DNA of 64,000 bases from Cellvibrio sp. PSBB006 (GCF_002162135.1 NZ_CP021382.1:1302001-1366000), one strand, 5' to 3'. Positions 9,962 through 18,786 are shown, numbered from the stretch's first letter. The notes: generated by a model from the letters alone, not told the origin. Made by a program: numbers and translations.

Positions 9962-10003
9962 ATTATCCGGAGGGGGCGATTGAGGGGTGCTGATCTAGAT
10001 CAA
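9962..10003 (-). promoter_or_regulatory. Class II FNR/ANR-type promoter of the usp gene (predicted)
   Basis: On the minus strand TTGATCTAGATCAG (10003-9990) matches the FNR consensus TTGAT-N4-ATCAA at all but one base. A -10-like GATAAT lies at 9967-9962. If its first base is -12, transcription starts at 9955 and the box is centred at 9996.5, which is -41.5, the standard class II position. The leader would be about 78 bases. The box is seen; binding and oxygen control are inferred. Confidence 0.55.
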
Positions 10004-10037
10004 TGTTTCATTCAGACAGTAAGAGCTTTGAAATCCG

Positions 10038-10144
10038 TTTGTCATTAGGGCTTTGTGTTTCGAAAGCGCATAAACACGTCCCTGTGGCTCCCTCAAGTCG
10101 TCCGTGACTTGAGGGTTTCGAAACACAAAGCCCTAATGACAAAC
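10038..10144. repeat. 107-bp nested inverted-repeat element (copy A)
   Basis: Two perfect 29-bp inverted arms (10038-10066 and 10116-10144; the arm contains CATTAGGGCTTTGTGTTTCG) enclose 49 bases. Those bases hold a CGTCC block, a GGCTC block, and a second perfect hairpin (10-bp arms 10090-10099 and 10106-10115, loop GTCCGT). Its length and internal order match the element at 59064-59167 although the arm sequences differ. It lies in the gap between trpS and usp. A small extra hairpin CTCGCA/TGCGAG follows at 10144-10158. No T-run follows, so it is not a simple terminator. No coding is seen in 9878-10171. Confidence 0.8.
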
Positions 10145-10171
10145 TCGCATTGTGCGAGCTTGCTAGCGAAG

Positions 10172-11179
10172 TTAGCTGATGGCTTTAATGCCAACGGCTG
10201 CGCGAAGTTTTTCCAATAGGGGTTGACTGTAGGCGCGTGCTTTTTGAGCGCCGGCTTGCAGTACTTCTTCGATGTGCGCGGGGTTGGCCAGCAAAGCTTC
10301 GTAGCGTTCCCGCGCTTCACCTAACTGGCCGTTGATGAGTTCAAACAATTGTTTCTTTGCCTCGCCCCAGGCGATGCCATCGGCGAACGCCTGGCGCATC
10401 TGTGCGGTTTGCTCTGGGGTGGCGAAGGCTTGCCAGATCTGGAAAACCGTGGAGGTATCCGGGTCTTTGGGTTCGCCGGGTTCGAGCAGGTTGGTGATGA
10501 TTTTGTTGATGGCTTTTTTCAGTTGTTTTTCCGGTAAGAACAACGGGATGGTGTTGCCATAACTCTTGCTCATCTTGCGACCATCGAGGCCTTGCAGCAC
10601 CGCAACATTGTCATCCACCAGGGCTTCCGGCAGGACAAAGTGTTCGCCGTAATGGTGATTGAAGCGTGCGGCGATGTCGCGGGCCATTTCAATGTGTTGG
10701 ATCTGGTCTTTGCCCACCGGGACTTTGTTGGCGTTGAACATCAGGATGTCCGCCGCCATCAGGATCGGGTAGGAATATAGCCCCATGGTGATGCCAAAAT
10801 CCGGGTCTTCTCCGACGTCCACATTGGCGTCAACAGAGGCTTTATAAGCATGGGCGCGATTCATTAAACCCTTGGCCGCCATGCAGGTGAGCATCCAGCA
10901 TAATTGGGGGATTTCCGGTACATCGGACTGGCGGTAAAAGATGGCGTTGTCGGTGTTTAACCCGAGCGCCAGCCAGGTGGCAGCAATCTCGCGGGTGGAC
11001 TGATGAACCTGTACCGGATCATGGCATTTGATCAATGCATGGAAATCCGCGAGGAAATAAAAAGATTGCACGTCCGCGCCCTGGCTGGCGGCAATGGCCG
11101 GGCGAATGGCGCCCACATAATTACCCAGGTGTGGTGTGCCGGTGGTGGTAATGCCGGTTAAAACCCGTTGCTTGCTCAT
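10172..11179 (-). CDS. trpS: Tryptophanyl-tRNA synthetase
   Basis: 335 aa class I synthetase that charges tRNA-Trp. [14 protein letters not shown] holds the HIGH-like signature (PHLGN) at about residues 11-24, and [10 protein letters not shown] (about 197-206) holds the KMSKS loop. [20 protein letters not shown] is the tryptophan pocket region. The length is normal for bacterial TrpRS. It is the last gene of a run ada/alkA-ogt-trpS on the minus strand, with a 109-bp gap after ogt. The ATG at 11179 matches family starts. Confidence 0.97.
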   Translation of the reverse strand: MSKQRVLTGITTTGTPHLGNYVGAIRPAIAASQGADVQSFYFLADFHALIKCHDPVQVHQSTREIAATWLALGLNTDNAIFYRQSDVPEIPQLCWMLTCMAAKGLMNRAHAYKASVDANVDVGEDPDFGITMGLYSYPILMAADILMFNANKVPVGKDQIQHIEMARDIAARFNHHYGEHFVLPEALVDDNVAVLQGLDGRKMSKSYGNTIPLFLPEKQLKKAINKIITNLLEPGEPKDPDTSTVFQIWQAFATPEQTAQMRQAFADGIAWGEAKKQLFELINGQLGEARERYEALLANPAHIEEVLQAGAQKARAYSQPLLEKLRAAVGIKAIS

Positions 11180-11288
11180 AGTCTGCTGGCTTCTTATTGG
11201 TCAATGCGTCAAAAGCGGAAAGCGGCACATCATACAGGCAAGCAAGGGGTTTGCGAACCGCACTGATCAGCAGCAGAGTCAGTATGGT

Positions 11289-11783
11289 TTAGCGGAAACG
11301 CGCCTCATGGGCCAGCAACCAGGCTTTACGTTCCAAGCCACCGGCATAGCCGGTTAATTGACGATTTTTACCGATCACCCGATGGCACGGCACCACAATA
11401 CTGAGCGGATTTTTACCGTTCGCCATGCCTACGGCCCGCGCCGCTGTGGGTTGCTGTATAGCATGAGCGAGGTCGCCGTAACCCCAGGTTACCGCATAGG
11501 GAATCTGCCGCAATTGGGCCCAGACCTTGTGTTGGAAATCCGTGCCCTTTGCGGCCAGCGGCAAATCGAAGTCACGTCGTTCGCCGGCAAAATAGGCTGC
11601 CAGTTGCGCGCAGGTTTCATCGAGGAAGGGATGGGCATCGCTGGCGAGGCCGAGCGCCAGTAGACGTTCCGCCTCCGCCATATCGGTAAACAGAATGTGA
11701 TGTACCCCCGCATCGCTGGCGGTGATCAGGATATCGCCCAGCGGCGAGGTTATATGGGTGCAAGTCATGGATAAGGGGTTCAT
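11289..11783 (-). CDS. ogt: Methylated-DNA--protein-cysteine methyltransferase
   Basis: 164 aa suicide repair protein that moves the alkyl group from O6-alkylguanine to its own cysteine. The active site is IVVPCHRVIG, and WGYGDLAHAIQQPTAARAVG is the DNA-binding helix region. I place the start at the ATG at 11783, behind GGGA and five bases after the stop of the upstream gene (TAA 11788-11790). A longer frame starting at 11855 would overlap that gene for no reason. It forms an operon with the Ada-AraC-AlkA fusion gene: together they repeat the repair functions of E. coli Ada, but as separate proteins. Confidence 0.95.
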   Translation of the reverse strand: MNPLSMTCTHITSPLGDILITASDAGVHHILFTDMAEAERLLALGLASDAHPFLDETCAQLAAYFAGERRDFDLPLAAKGTDFQHKVWAQLRQIPYAVTWGYGDLAHAIQQPTAARAVGMANGKNPLSIVVPCHRVIGKNRQLTGYAGGLERKAWLLAHEARFR

Positions 11784-11787
11784 GGTT

Positions 11788-13197
11788 TTATCCCAGGTAA
11801 TGCCAAAGGTGGAAGGTGGCGTAACTGCGCCAGGGTTTAAGTGCTTCACTGTCAAACACGGCGCCCTCCGTCAGTTGTGCCAGGGCTTTTTTAACGCCGA
11901 GATCACTCGCCAGCCAGATATCGGTATGGCCCAAGGCACGCATTTGCACATAGTCCACTGTCCAGGGGCCTATGCCTTTGAGGGCAAGCCAATCGGTCAC
12001 CGGTTTTTCCTCGCCGTGGAGGCAATACCATTCGGCAAAACAACGCAGGGTTTCCCGACGACTGGCAGGCATCTTCAGCATGCTCAAATCGCTGGCCGCA
12101 ATGGCAGACGGGGACGGAAACAAATTACCGGTGCTGGATAAAGGTTCTGCCAGCGCATCGACCAAACGCTCCAGATGCGTCCGTGCGGCCGCCACGCTCA
12201 CTTGCTGCCCCAGGATAGCCCTGACGCCCGCCTCAAACGGATGCCAGATACCAGGGATACGCAGTCCCGGTGTCAGTACCGAGTGAAAGCCAGCGGTGCC
12301 CAGCTGCTGTTCAATCTGATTGATATCTGCATCCAGATCCAGAATCTGTCTTACCCGATTAACCAGCGGTTTGAGAAATGCCGGCTTGTCGATGCTGACG
12401 GTCAGTTGCAATTGATGCCCTACCGCCGCCGGACACACTTCAAAATAACCGCGTGCCTGATCGCCGGCTGGATTGTGCAACACAAAGGTTCGACCGTAGC
12501 TGTCGCCATTGACCCACTCGATGCTGCGCACACAGCGCTTGCGCCAGAAGTCCAGCATCAGCGACCAATTGAGCGGCGGCCGGTAGGCAAGTGAAAGCTT
12601 CAGTTCCGGTAACTCTTTGCGCGATCGACGAATAGCAGAGGGTGACATTTGCAGCTGTTTGCGAAAGGCATCGTTAAACCGGCGCAGGCTGTTAAAACCC
12701 GCCGCATCGGCAATATCGGTGACACTGAGTGAGGTTTCGTGAAGCAGCTTCTTGGCGAACATCACTTGCGTAAACAAGGCATAGGCCTTGGGTGACATGC
12801 CGAGGCGCTCCTGAAACAGACGACGCAGATAACGATCACCAATGCCCAGCCGCGCAGCCAGCGTCGGTAAGCCACCGGAATTCAAATCACCCGCCTCCAG
12901 CAATGCCAGCGCGCGGGTAAATGTTGTATCGGTGCCGCGCCAGGCACAGGAGCCCGGCGCACTGTCCGGACGGCAGCGCAGGCACGGGCGATAACCCGCT
13001 TGCGCAGCCAACGCGGCGTGTTCGAAGTATTCGACATTGTTCTCCAACGGCGGAACTACCGGGCACACAGGGCGGCAGAAAATGCCCGTGGTTTTGACAG
13101 CGATGAAGAACAACCCGTCAAAACGGGCATCGCGGGTCAGGCGAGCGCGCTGGTAATCGGTGTTGTTGAGATCGCTGTTGTTGAGAGATACGGTCAT
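11788..13197 (-). CDS. alkA: Ada-AraC-AlkA fusion: methyl-sensing regulator joined to 3-methyladenine DNA glycosylase II
   Basis: 469 aa with three parts. Residues about 10-85 form the Ada zinc/methyl-acceptor domain (CRPVCP and CLRCRPD supply the four cysteines; the first accepts methyl groups from phosphotriesters). Residues about 90-195 hold two AraC-type helix-turn-helix motifs (IADAAGFNSLRRFNDAFRKQ). The rest is AlkA: an N-terminal domain, then the helix-hairpin-helix LALKGIGPWTVDYVQMRALG with the catalytic Asp in LASDLGVKKAL. It probably senses alkylation damage, activates transcription of its own operon (ogt follows by five bases), and excises 3-methyladenine. The same fusion is known in other bacteria and actinobacteria. 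The ATG at 13197 has AGAG nine bases before it; a GTG one codon upstream is the alternative. Confidence 0.93.
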   Translation of the reverse strand: MTVSLNNSDLNNTDYQRARLTRDARFDGLFFIAVKTTGIFCRPVCPVVPPLENNVEYFEHAALAAQAGYRPCLRCRPDSAPGSCAWRGTDTTFTRALALLEAGDLNSGGLPTLAARLGIGDRYLRRLFQERLGMSPKAYALFTQVMFAKKLLHETSLSVTDIADAAGFNSLRRFNDAFRKQLQMSPSAIRRSRKELPELKLSLAYRPPLNWSLMLDFWRKRCVRSIEWVNGDSYGRTFVLHNPAGDQARGYFEVCPAAVGHQLQLTVSIDKPAFLKPLVNRVRQILDLDADINQIEQQLGTAGFHSVLTPGLRIPGIWHPFEAGVRAILGQQVSVAAARTHLERLVDALAEPLSSTGNLFPSPSAIAASDLSMLKMPASRRETLRCFAEWYCLHGEEKPVTDWLALKGIGPWTVDYVQMRALGHTDIWLASDLGVKKALAQLTEGAVFDSEALKPWRSYATFHLWHYLG

Positions 13198-13312
13198 CAC
13201 TAAATGCTCTTGCCGTGGATGACGACCATTCTAGCGATAAACGCACAAAGCACTGGCCATTTTCGGCACTGACCGCTGAACGATTTTCTGATTGGCGCTC
13301 ATGCCGTTAGCC

Positions 13313-14416
13313 TTAAGAGCAAAACTCCAACAGGTTTTTATAACGCAACCGCAGACCCGACCAGGACAAATGGCTGAGATCCGGTGCCAGCAGCTTCTCA
13401 CCGGATATGATTTGCTGCACAAGATGCCGAAGCCGTCCCGCCATGGCTTTGCCCTCGCCCTCAACATCTTCCAATAACGATGGATAACAAGCCTCCGGGC
13501 CAAACCATTCCGGATATGCCTGACGTGCCGGCACCAAAGGTACACAACCGGCCGCCACCGCTTCCAGCACAGCCAGTCCCTGGAAATCGTGTACTGCTGT
13601 CGAGACGGCAATGTGACTTTCTTGCAGCAGCTGTCGATAACGACCGGCATCTTTCACAAAGCCCCATTCGCCCAACGAATCCTGCGCTAATAAAAGATCC
13701 TTGATCTCAGTAAATACCGGTGGCTGTTGACGAAATTGCTGACCCACCACATGCACAGTAATCGGTGGGTTCTCACCCGCCGAAAACCAGTAACGCAACA
13801 TCGCCAGCAGGCGTTCGGGGCCTTTGTCATATTCCCAGCGATGGTTCCATATCAACGATGGCCTCGACGATCGCTGTGCCGGCGCCACAAAATAATCGTT
13901 GCGTAATGGCACCGGCACCACCTGGCTACGCGCCGATAATTCATGCATGACATGCAGCGGTACATGATCCGGCAAACGGCGCAACAGTGTTTCGGCACCC
14001 GCTAAAAAAGAATCGCGATTGAAGGCGGAGTTAAAGATGATGTTGTCCGCGCAAAGTGCGCTGTATATCGAGGTAATTTGCGGTTCGACACTGAGTGACT
14101 GATCCTCACCCGGCGGATACGCAAACTGGTTTTCATGAAAATAAATCAGGGTGGGAATGCGCGCGAGTTCAGGAACAAAACCGCGCAGCGATGACAAATC
14201 CACCATCGAGGTAGCAATTAATACATCATAGGTTTGGGACAATAGTTCGCGCTGTGAAAATGCCCAACTCAAACTGTTGCCGCGCACACGCCAACTGAAA
14301 TAACGCGGCGGCAAACTCAATTGAGTCCATTGATGTTCAGGGAAATATTCTTCGAGTTCCTGCCGCCAGCGTTGATGGCTGGCGGCATCGTAGGCAGACA
14401 GCAGCAGAATTTTCAC
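13313..14416 (-). CDS. tRNA-queuosine alpha-mannosyltransferase-like glycosyltransferase (DUF3524/GTDC1 family)
   Basis: 367 aa. The N-terminal domain has the DUF3524 signature: LLLSAYDAASHQRWRQELEE, LSLPPRYFSWRVRGNSLSWA, LIATSMVDLSSLRG and LIYFHENQFAYP. The C-terminal half is a GT4-type fold (IWNHRWEYDKGPERLLAML about 190-208, then STAVHDFQGLAVLEAVAAGC with the sugar-nucleotide glutamate region). The animal homologue GTDC1 (QTMAN) mannosylates queuosine in tRNA-Asp; bacterial members carry this name by homology. Substrate and sugar here are inferred. It follows the CNB/rhodanese gene by eight bases, so the two are very likely co-transcribed. No queuosine-synthesis gene (queA, tgt, queG) lies in the window. 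Confidence 0.8.
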   Translation of the reverse strand: MKILLLSAYDAASHQRWRQELEEYFPEHQWTQLSLPPRYFSWRVRGNSLSWAFSQRELLSQTYDVLIATSMVDLSSLRGFVPELARIPTLIYFHENQFAYPPGEDQSLSVEPQITSIYSALCADNIIFNSAFNRDSFLAGAETLLRRLPDHVPLHVMHELSARSQVVPVPLRNDYFVAPAQRSSRPSLIWNHRWEYDKGPERLLAMLRYWFSAGENPPITVHVVGQQFRQQPPVFTEIKDLLLAQDSLGEWGFVKDAGRYRQLLQESHIAVSTAVHDFQGLAVLEAVAAGCVPLVPARQAYPEWFGPEACYPSLLEDVEGEGKAMAGRLRHLVQQIISGEKLLAPDLSHLSWSGLRLRYKNLLEFCS

Positions 14417-14424
14417 TGAGAAAA

Positions 14425-15447
14425 TTACAGGCCGCTGTAATGTTGATCGGCGTGTTTAAGAATGTATGTATCAAACCCCGCCTGGTTCAATAACTGCGCC
14501 GCCACATCACTGCGGCGACCGGCATCGTCGGTGACAATGTAAGTCATATGCGAATCCAGTTCCGCCAGTGTTCTGCGCAGACTGCCCAAGGGAATGTTGC
14601 GGCTGCCGGGTACATGCTGGAAGCGTCGCTCAACCGCCAGACGTACATCGAGCAATTGATAGGGTGGAATGTCTTTCTGGCGCTCGCGCAATTCTTCGGC
14701 AGTAATAAAACGCGTGACGGGTTCGTGTAACAGCGCTTTAAAATCTTCTTTCTGCAAACACATTAATTTGCCAGGCGTGAGCATCTTTACTGTTGCGTTG
14801 CGTGTAGTGTCACCCACCAATGCTTCTTCACCGAAATAATCACCCGGACGCAATGCCGCGAGAATTTTACCGCTGGCGTCCACGACCGTCGCGCTGCCGG
14901 TTTTCACTACATAGAATAATTCGCCGCGTTCGCCCTCCTTCACAACCACCTCGTCGGCGGTCACCTTCTGCTCCGTAAAACGCGAAAATAACTGGCGAAT
15001 ATTACCCGGCGGTATCTTGGCGAAGAGCGGCGCTTGTAAGAGGTAAGACATCCAGTCATTGTCGTCTTCGGACACTGTGGACGGATCTTCACCGCTTTCA
15101 CTCCAGGCCATCACCAGATCGAGAAAATCCCGCTCAACACAGAGCAGTTTCACCGGCGACTTGGTCATGGCGGAAACTTGCGTGGGCGAACTGCCGCTGA
15201 GTGGCAATCGGCGCGAATCACTTCTGGGATCTACCGAGGTAATAACAAATTGGGCATCAATCAGATCAACATGTCCTTCGATCAGGTAAAAGGCTTCTTC
15301 CAGTTCCTTACCCCGTTTAAACACCATGGTGCCTTTGGGGAATTCGCGCACGCTGGCTTTCTCGGTCACCTTGTCCAGATACTCCGGGTTCAAGGTATCA
15401 AACGGCGTAAAAACGCGCAGGATGTCGTGACTAATCGTATTGGTCAT
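14425..15447 (-). CDS. Tandem cyclic-nucleotide-binding domains with a degenerate rhodanese domain
   Basis: 340 aa, cytoplasmic. The first cNMP-like domain (about 10-125) lacks the full phosphate-binding cassette. The second (about 135-240) keeps it: YFGEEALVGDTTRNATV with the Glu and Arg that hold cAMP. Residues about 250-340 form a rhodanese domain (YQLLDVRLAVERRFQHVPGS), but the catalytic cysteine is replaced by Asp (VTDDAGRRSDVAAQLL), so sulfur transfer is unlikely. It looks like a cyclic-nucleotide sensor rather than a Crp-type factor, since no DNA-binding helix is seen. It is the first gene of an operon with the queuosine-mannosyltransferase-like gene. A TATAAT-like -10 lies at about 15520-15525 upstream without a good -35. 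The role is unknown. Confidence 0.85.
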   Translation of the reverse strand: MTNTISHDILRVFTPFDTLNPEYLDKVTEKASVREFPKGTMVFKRGKELEEAFYLIEGHVDLIDAQFVITSVDPRSDSRRLPLSGSSPTQVSAMTKSPVKLLCVERDFLDLVMAWSESGEDPSTVSEDDNDWMSYLLQAPLFAKIPPGNIRQLFSRFTEQKVTADEVVVKEGERGELFYVVKTGSATVVDASGKILAALRPGDYFGEEALVGDTTRNATVKMLTPGKLMCLQKEDFKALLHEPVTRFITAEELRERQKDIPPYQLLDVRLAVERRFQHVPGSRNIPLGSLRRTLAELDSHMTYIVTDDAGRRSDVAAQLLNQAGFDTYILKHADQHYSGL

Positions 15448-15672
15448 GGATCAGGACTACTCTTGTTGTGCAATTTCTCTCACGGACGTGGACCCGCCGA
15501 CACGGGTGTGTGGGTTGGTAATTATAGTCACTGCGCTGTTTCAGGGGGGAGTTTTCTTGTCAACACTTGGGAGTGGTTCACAGGATAAATGGCTGACAAA
15601 CGCGACAAAAGGCGTAAGAAATGGCGCAATGACTAGCCTCGCGCCATCTTGCTTCGCAGACATCAAGAATTG

Positions 15673-16998
15673 TTAATGAAACAGACCGGGTGCCCTGGTG
15701 TATTGGTAGAGGCCCGTTAATACGCGGTAAAGGTACCAGGCATCAAGACTACCCGCCAGTTCGCGGACCGAATGCATGCCGAAAGTCGGAACACCGACGT
15801 CCAGAGTTTTGACGCCGACTTCTGCCGCTGTCAACGGACCGATGGTGCTACCGCATTCCATATCCGTGCGCGATACAAAGCTCTGCACCGGCACCTGGGC
15901 CTGCTCACACAAAAAGCGGAATATTGCACTTGTCTCGCTGTTGGTCGCGTAGCGTTGATTGGCGTTGACCTTGATTACCGGTCCATGATTCAGCAAAGGG
16001 CCGTGGTTTTCATCATGACGGTCACTGAAGTTGGGATGGATGCCGTGGGCATTATCCGCTGAGACCATCAAGGAGCGATCCAGGACGCGCACCCGAGTAT
16101 CCACATCCACTATCAATCGCTCCAGAAACTGTTGCAACATCGGTCCCCGCGCCCCACAGGTTGAGGTGCTGCCGATCTCTTCGTGGTCGGTACAGATCAA
16201 CAGACTGCTTACGTCTGGGTCGCCGTGAAGTAATGCCTGCAAGCCGATATAACAACTCAGCAAGTTGTCCAGCCGGGCGCTGGCAAGAAAATCCTGTTGT
16301 AAACCTATCAATGCGGGCGCTTGTGTATCGTATAGACTGATTTCGTAATCCAACACCTGCGTTGCCGTCAGCTGCGGATATTCGCGCTGTATGTGGGCCA
16401 ACAGCAGGGTGCGAAAATCCGGCGTTTGGGTGTCCTTCTCACGTAATTGGAGTAGCAGCGGCACAATATCTTTTTGTGCGTTGATACTGCGATTGCGATT
16501 TACTTCGCGATCCAGATGAATCGCCAGACTGGGAATGGTCGCCACGGGCTCAACATAATTAATCAACACGCTACGAATAGTGTGGGATTGATCGCGGTAG
16601 GTAACCCGCCCTGCCAGCGATAAATCGCGATCAAACCAGGGCGCTAATAGCGCACCACCATATACTTCCACACCCAATTGAAAATAACCGCGACGATTTA
16701 ATTCAGGTTGCGGTTTCACCTTCAAGCAAGGGCTATCGGTGTGCGCGCCCACCATACGAATGCCGGTTTCCAGCAGCGGTTGTTTACCGTAGACAAAGGC
16801 AATAAGGGAAGAATCGTTGCGCGTCACCACATAACGTTGGCCACTTTCCAACTGCCATGCATCACCTTCATTGAGCGCAATAAAACCGGCTTGTTGCAGT
16901 TGCTGGGCCATCCAGGCAGTTGCATGGAAAGGCGTGGGAGATACTTGCAAAAACGCCAACAGCCCTTGATTGAATTGATTTTGGTTATGCATTGTCAT
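15673..16998 (-). CDS. apeB: M18-family aspartyl aminopeptidase
   Basis: 441 aa. It is a cytoplasmic zinc aminopeptidase that prefers acidic N-terminal residues in homologues. Metal ligands are in [16 protein letters not shown] (His, Asp), [18 protein letters not shown] (catalytic Glu pair) and [15 protein letters not shown], and the end [20 protein letters not shown] provides the last His. I chose the ATG at 16998, which has AGG ten bases upstream; a GTG at 17004 and an ATG at 16992 are alternatives. It lies 39 bp downstream of tsaB and is probably co-transcribed with it. Confidence 0.93.
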   Translation of the reverse strand: MTMHNQNQFNQGLLAFLQVSPTPFHATAWMAQQLQQAGFIALNEGDAWQLESGQRYVVTRNDSSLIAFVYGKQPLLETGIRMVGAHTDSPCLKVKPQPELNRRGYFQLGVEVYGGALLAPWFDRDLSLAGRVTYRDQSHTIRSVLINYVEPVATIPSLAIHLDREVNRNRSINAQKDIVPLLLQLREKDTQTPDFRTLLLAHIQREYPQLTATQVLDYEISLYDTQAPALIGLQQDFLASARLDNLLSCYIGLQALLHGDPDVSSLLICTDHEEIGSTSTCGARGPMLQQFLERLIVDVDTRVRVLDRSLMVSADNAHGIHPNFSDRHDENHGPLLNHGPVIKVNANQRYATNSETSAIFRFLCEQAQVPVQSFVSRTDMECGSTIGPLTAAEVGVKTLDVGVPTFGMHSVRELAGSLDAWYLYRVLTGLYQYTRAPGLFH

Positions 16999-17037
16999 GA
17001 TCACTACACCTACTTTTTCGTCTGATCGCCGTGGTAG

Positions 17038-17760
17038 TTATTCGGTACGAATTCGTTGCCGCTTTTGCCAGGATACTTCATCACGCAGATAGACCGGTTG
17101 CGCGTCCATGGCAGATACAGATTCGCCACGCGCTAACAGCTCATCAGCCATCAGCGCCATATCTGCTGCATCGGGATAGGCCGACATGTCAAGCACAAGG
17201 GGTGAGAGTTGTTGCAAATCCTCATAATGCCAGCCAGGCCCCAAACCAGTCATTTGATGGCAAGAAAGCTTGACTTGATCCTGACGTAAAACATTGGCTG
17301 GAGGCATCACGAATTCGGCGGTAAGCGCGGTCGGTAAACGGCTATGCGGATTAAACTGAAACAATCCCCAATAGACTTCGTTCATGCGTGCATCAAGTGC
17401 GACCAATACAGGATTCTGGTGCGTCTTAGCGTCACCCGCCACAGCACGATAGTATCCGGCAGCCATAGCGGCCAGTGTCGATACGGGGATAACCGGTACT
17501 TGCAAACCAAACGCCAATCCCTGCACAACACCGAGACATATACGCAGTCCGGTAAAAGATCCCGGGCCACGTCCGAAGGCTATCGCATCCAATTCACGCT
17601 TATCGCAACCGGCTTGATGCAGGACTTCATCGACCATGGGCAAGAGGCGCTGGGTGTGACTTTTGGCTGCCATTTCAAACAGCCCGGTCACAACACCATC
17701 ACATATCAGTGCAACTGAACAAGCATCCGATGATGAATCAAGAGCAAGAATTTTCTTCAT
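17038..17760 (-). CDS. tsaB: tRNA threonylcarbamoyladenosine biosynthesis protein TsaB
   Basis: 240 aa. It is a non-catalytic partner of TsaD in making t6A at position 37 of ANN-decoding tRNAs. MKKILALDSSSDACSVALIC and FGRGPGSFTGLRICLGVVQG are the family signature (ASKHA fold). The start is the ATG at 17760; the frame extends upstream but without similarity. tsaD, tsaC and tsaE are elsewhere. It is the first gene of a tsaB-apeB unit. Confidence 0.94.
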   Translation of the reverse strand: MKKILALDSSSDACSVALICDGVVTGLFEMAAKSHTQRLLPMVDEVLHQAGCDKRELDAIAFGRGPGSFTGLRICLGVVQGLAFGLQVPVIPVSTLAAMAAGYYRAVAGDAKTHQNPVLVALDARMNEVYWGLFQFNPHSRLPTALTAEFVMPPANVLRQDQVKLSCHQMTGLGPGWHYEDLQQLSPLVLDMSAYPDAADMALMADELLARGESVSAMDAQPVYLRDEVSWQKRQRIRTE

Positions 17761-17836
17761 AGAACAGCATCGCCAACTCATGAGCAAGGGCCGTTATTTT
17801 GCCAGATTTTTGTCCCATGAAGTTTATACAGGCAGA

Positions 17837-17871
17837 AAAAATCCCCTGCAGCCAAGCTACAGAGGATTTTT
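17837..17871 (-). terminator. Rho-independent terminator after the AlgP-like gene
   Basis: AAAAATCC (17837-17844) pairs with GGATTTTT (17864-17871) and an inner CTG/CAG continues the stem, with a loop of 11. A-run and T-run flank both sides, so it could stop transcription in either direction. It sits between the AlgP-like gene and tsaB. Confidence 0.75.
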
Positions 17872-17991
17872 GCGGGCAGATGACCCAATATTTCAGGGTC
17901 TGAACATGATCAGAACCGTAAGCACGAAAAGTTACTTCGTTAATCACTACTTCGGCAAAACTACGTCATAAAAAGCTACATTATAAAAAAG

Positions 17992-18786
17992 CTATTTGGC
18001 TTTGGCCGGCCGACCTGCTTTTCTCGCCCGCCCCGCTTTTTTTGCGGCTGGTTTTCTCGCCGGCGCTTTTTTTACTGGCGTTTTCTTTGCCGCGGTCTTT
18101 CTAACTGTAGTCTTTTTAACAGCCGGTTTACGGGCTGCAGCTTTTTTCCTCGTGGTCCGCTTGGGCGCTGTAGCTGCCTTGGTTTTTACCGCCATCTTGC
18201 GTTCCACTTTGGCGACCTTGGCTTTTGCCTTTTTAGCAGCAGCTTTAGTGCGGGCAGCTAGCTTCTTATTAGCCGCTCTCACTTTTTTCGCATTGGCCGC
18301 AGCGCGCGCTTTTTTCCATTTTGCCTCAAACGCTTTTACCGCTTTCGCCAGATCTGCATCAGCTTTGGCGGCTAATTTGTCTTGCATTGCGGCTATTTTG
18401 GCTTTTGCAGCCTCTTCTACTGCTTTCGCGGCACTCAATGTCTTGGTTTTTGCCAATGTACTACGGGCATCTGCCAATTTTGCGCGTGTCACTTTTGTTG
18501 AGCCAGATAATTTGGCCAATGCCGCTGCAGCAGATTTTGCGGATCGTTTATCAGCAGCTGTGCCAGATTTTTTGGCTTTGTTTTTCGCGGTGACGGAAGC
18601 CTTTCTTGCTGCAGCAACTGCTTTTGCTTGAGCTTGAACATCTTTTTGCAAGCTTGTAACCAGGGTTTGGGCTTTCATTACCGCTGGATCAACTGCTTTT
18701 GGAGCGGTGCGCTTAGGGGTGGATTTTGCGGAAGTGGTTTTTCTTGCTGATTTCGACACAGATTTTTTAATGACTCTTCTCGCCAT
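17992..18786 (-). CDS. AlgP/histone H1-like lysine- and alanine-rich DNA-binding protein
   Basis: 264 aa, almost entirely Lys, Ala, Arg, Thr and Pro. The middle (about 35-170) is predicted helical with regular Ala/Lys spacing. The C-terminal 90 residues are repeats of the KPAAKK/KTTVRKTAAKK kind, as in Pseudomonas AlgP (AlgR3) and eukaryotic histone H1 tails. It probably binds and compacts DNA without sequence specificity; in Pseudomonas AlgP affects alginate genes. Start ATG 18786 with GGAGAG nine bases upstream. Repeat-rich tails of this kind change length by recombination. The exact role here is unknown. Confidence 0.85.
   Translation of the reverse strand: MARRVIKKSVSKSARKTTSAKSTPKRTAPKAVDPAVMKAQTLVTSLQKDVQAQAKAVAAARKASVTAKNKAKKSGTAADKRSAKSAAAALAKLSGSTKVTRAKLADARSTLAKTKTLSAAKAVEEAAKAKIAAMQDKLAAKADADLAKAVKAFEAKWKKARAAANAKKVRAANKKLAARTKAAAKKAKAKVAKVERKMAVKTKAATAPKRTTRKKAAARKPAVKKTTVRKTAAKKTPVKKAPARKPAAKKAGRARKAGRPAKAK

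Noticed and set aside
10038..10144. An insertion sequence or its remnant
   Set aside because: The 29-bp arms enclose only 49 bases, with no transposase and no visible target duplication. A non-autonomous element is still possible, so it is reported as a repeat.
17996..18631. A 211-codon plus-strand frame rich in Ala/Phe/Leu
   Set aside because: It is the exact antisense of the Lys/Ala-rich AlgP-like gene. Its composition is what the reverse of AAG/GCC codons gives, and it has no recognisable domain.
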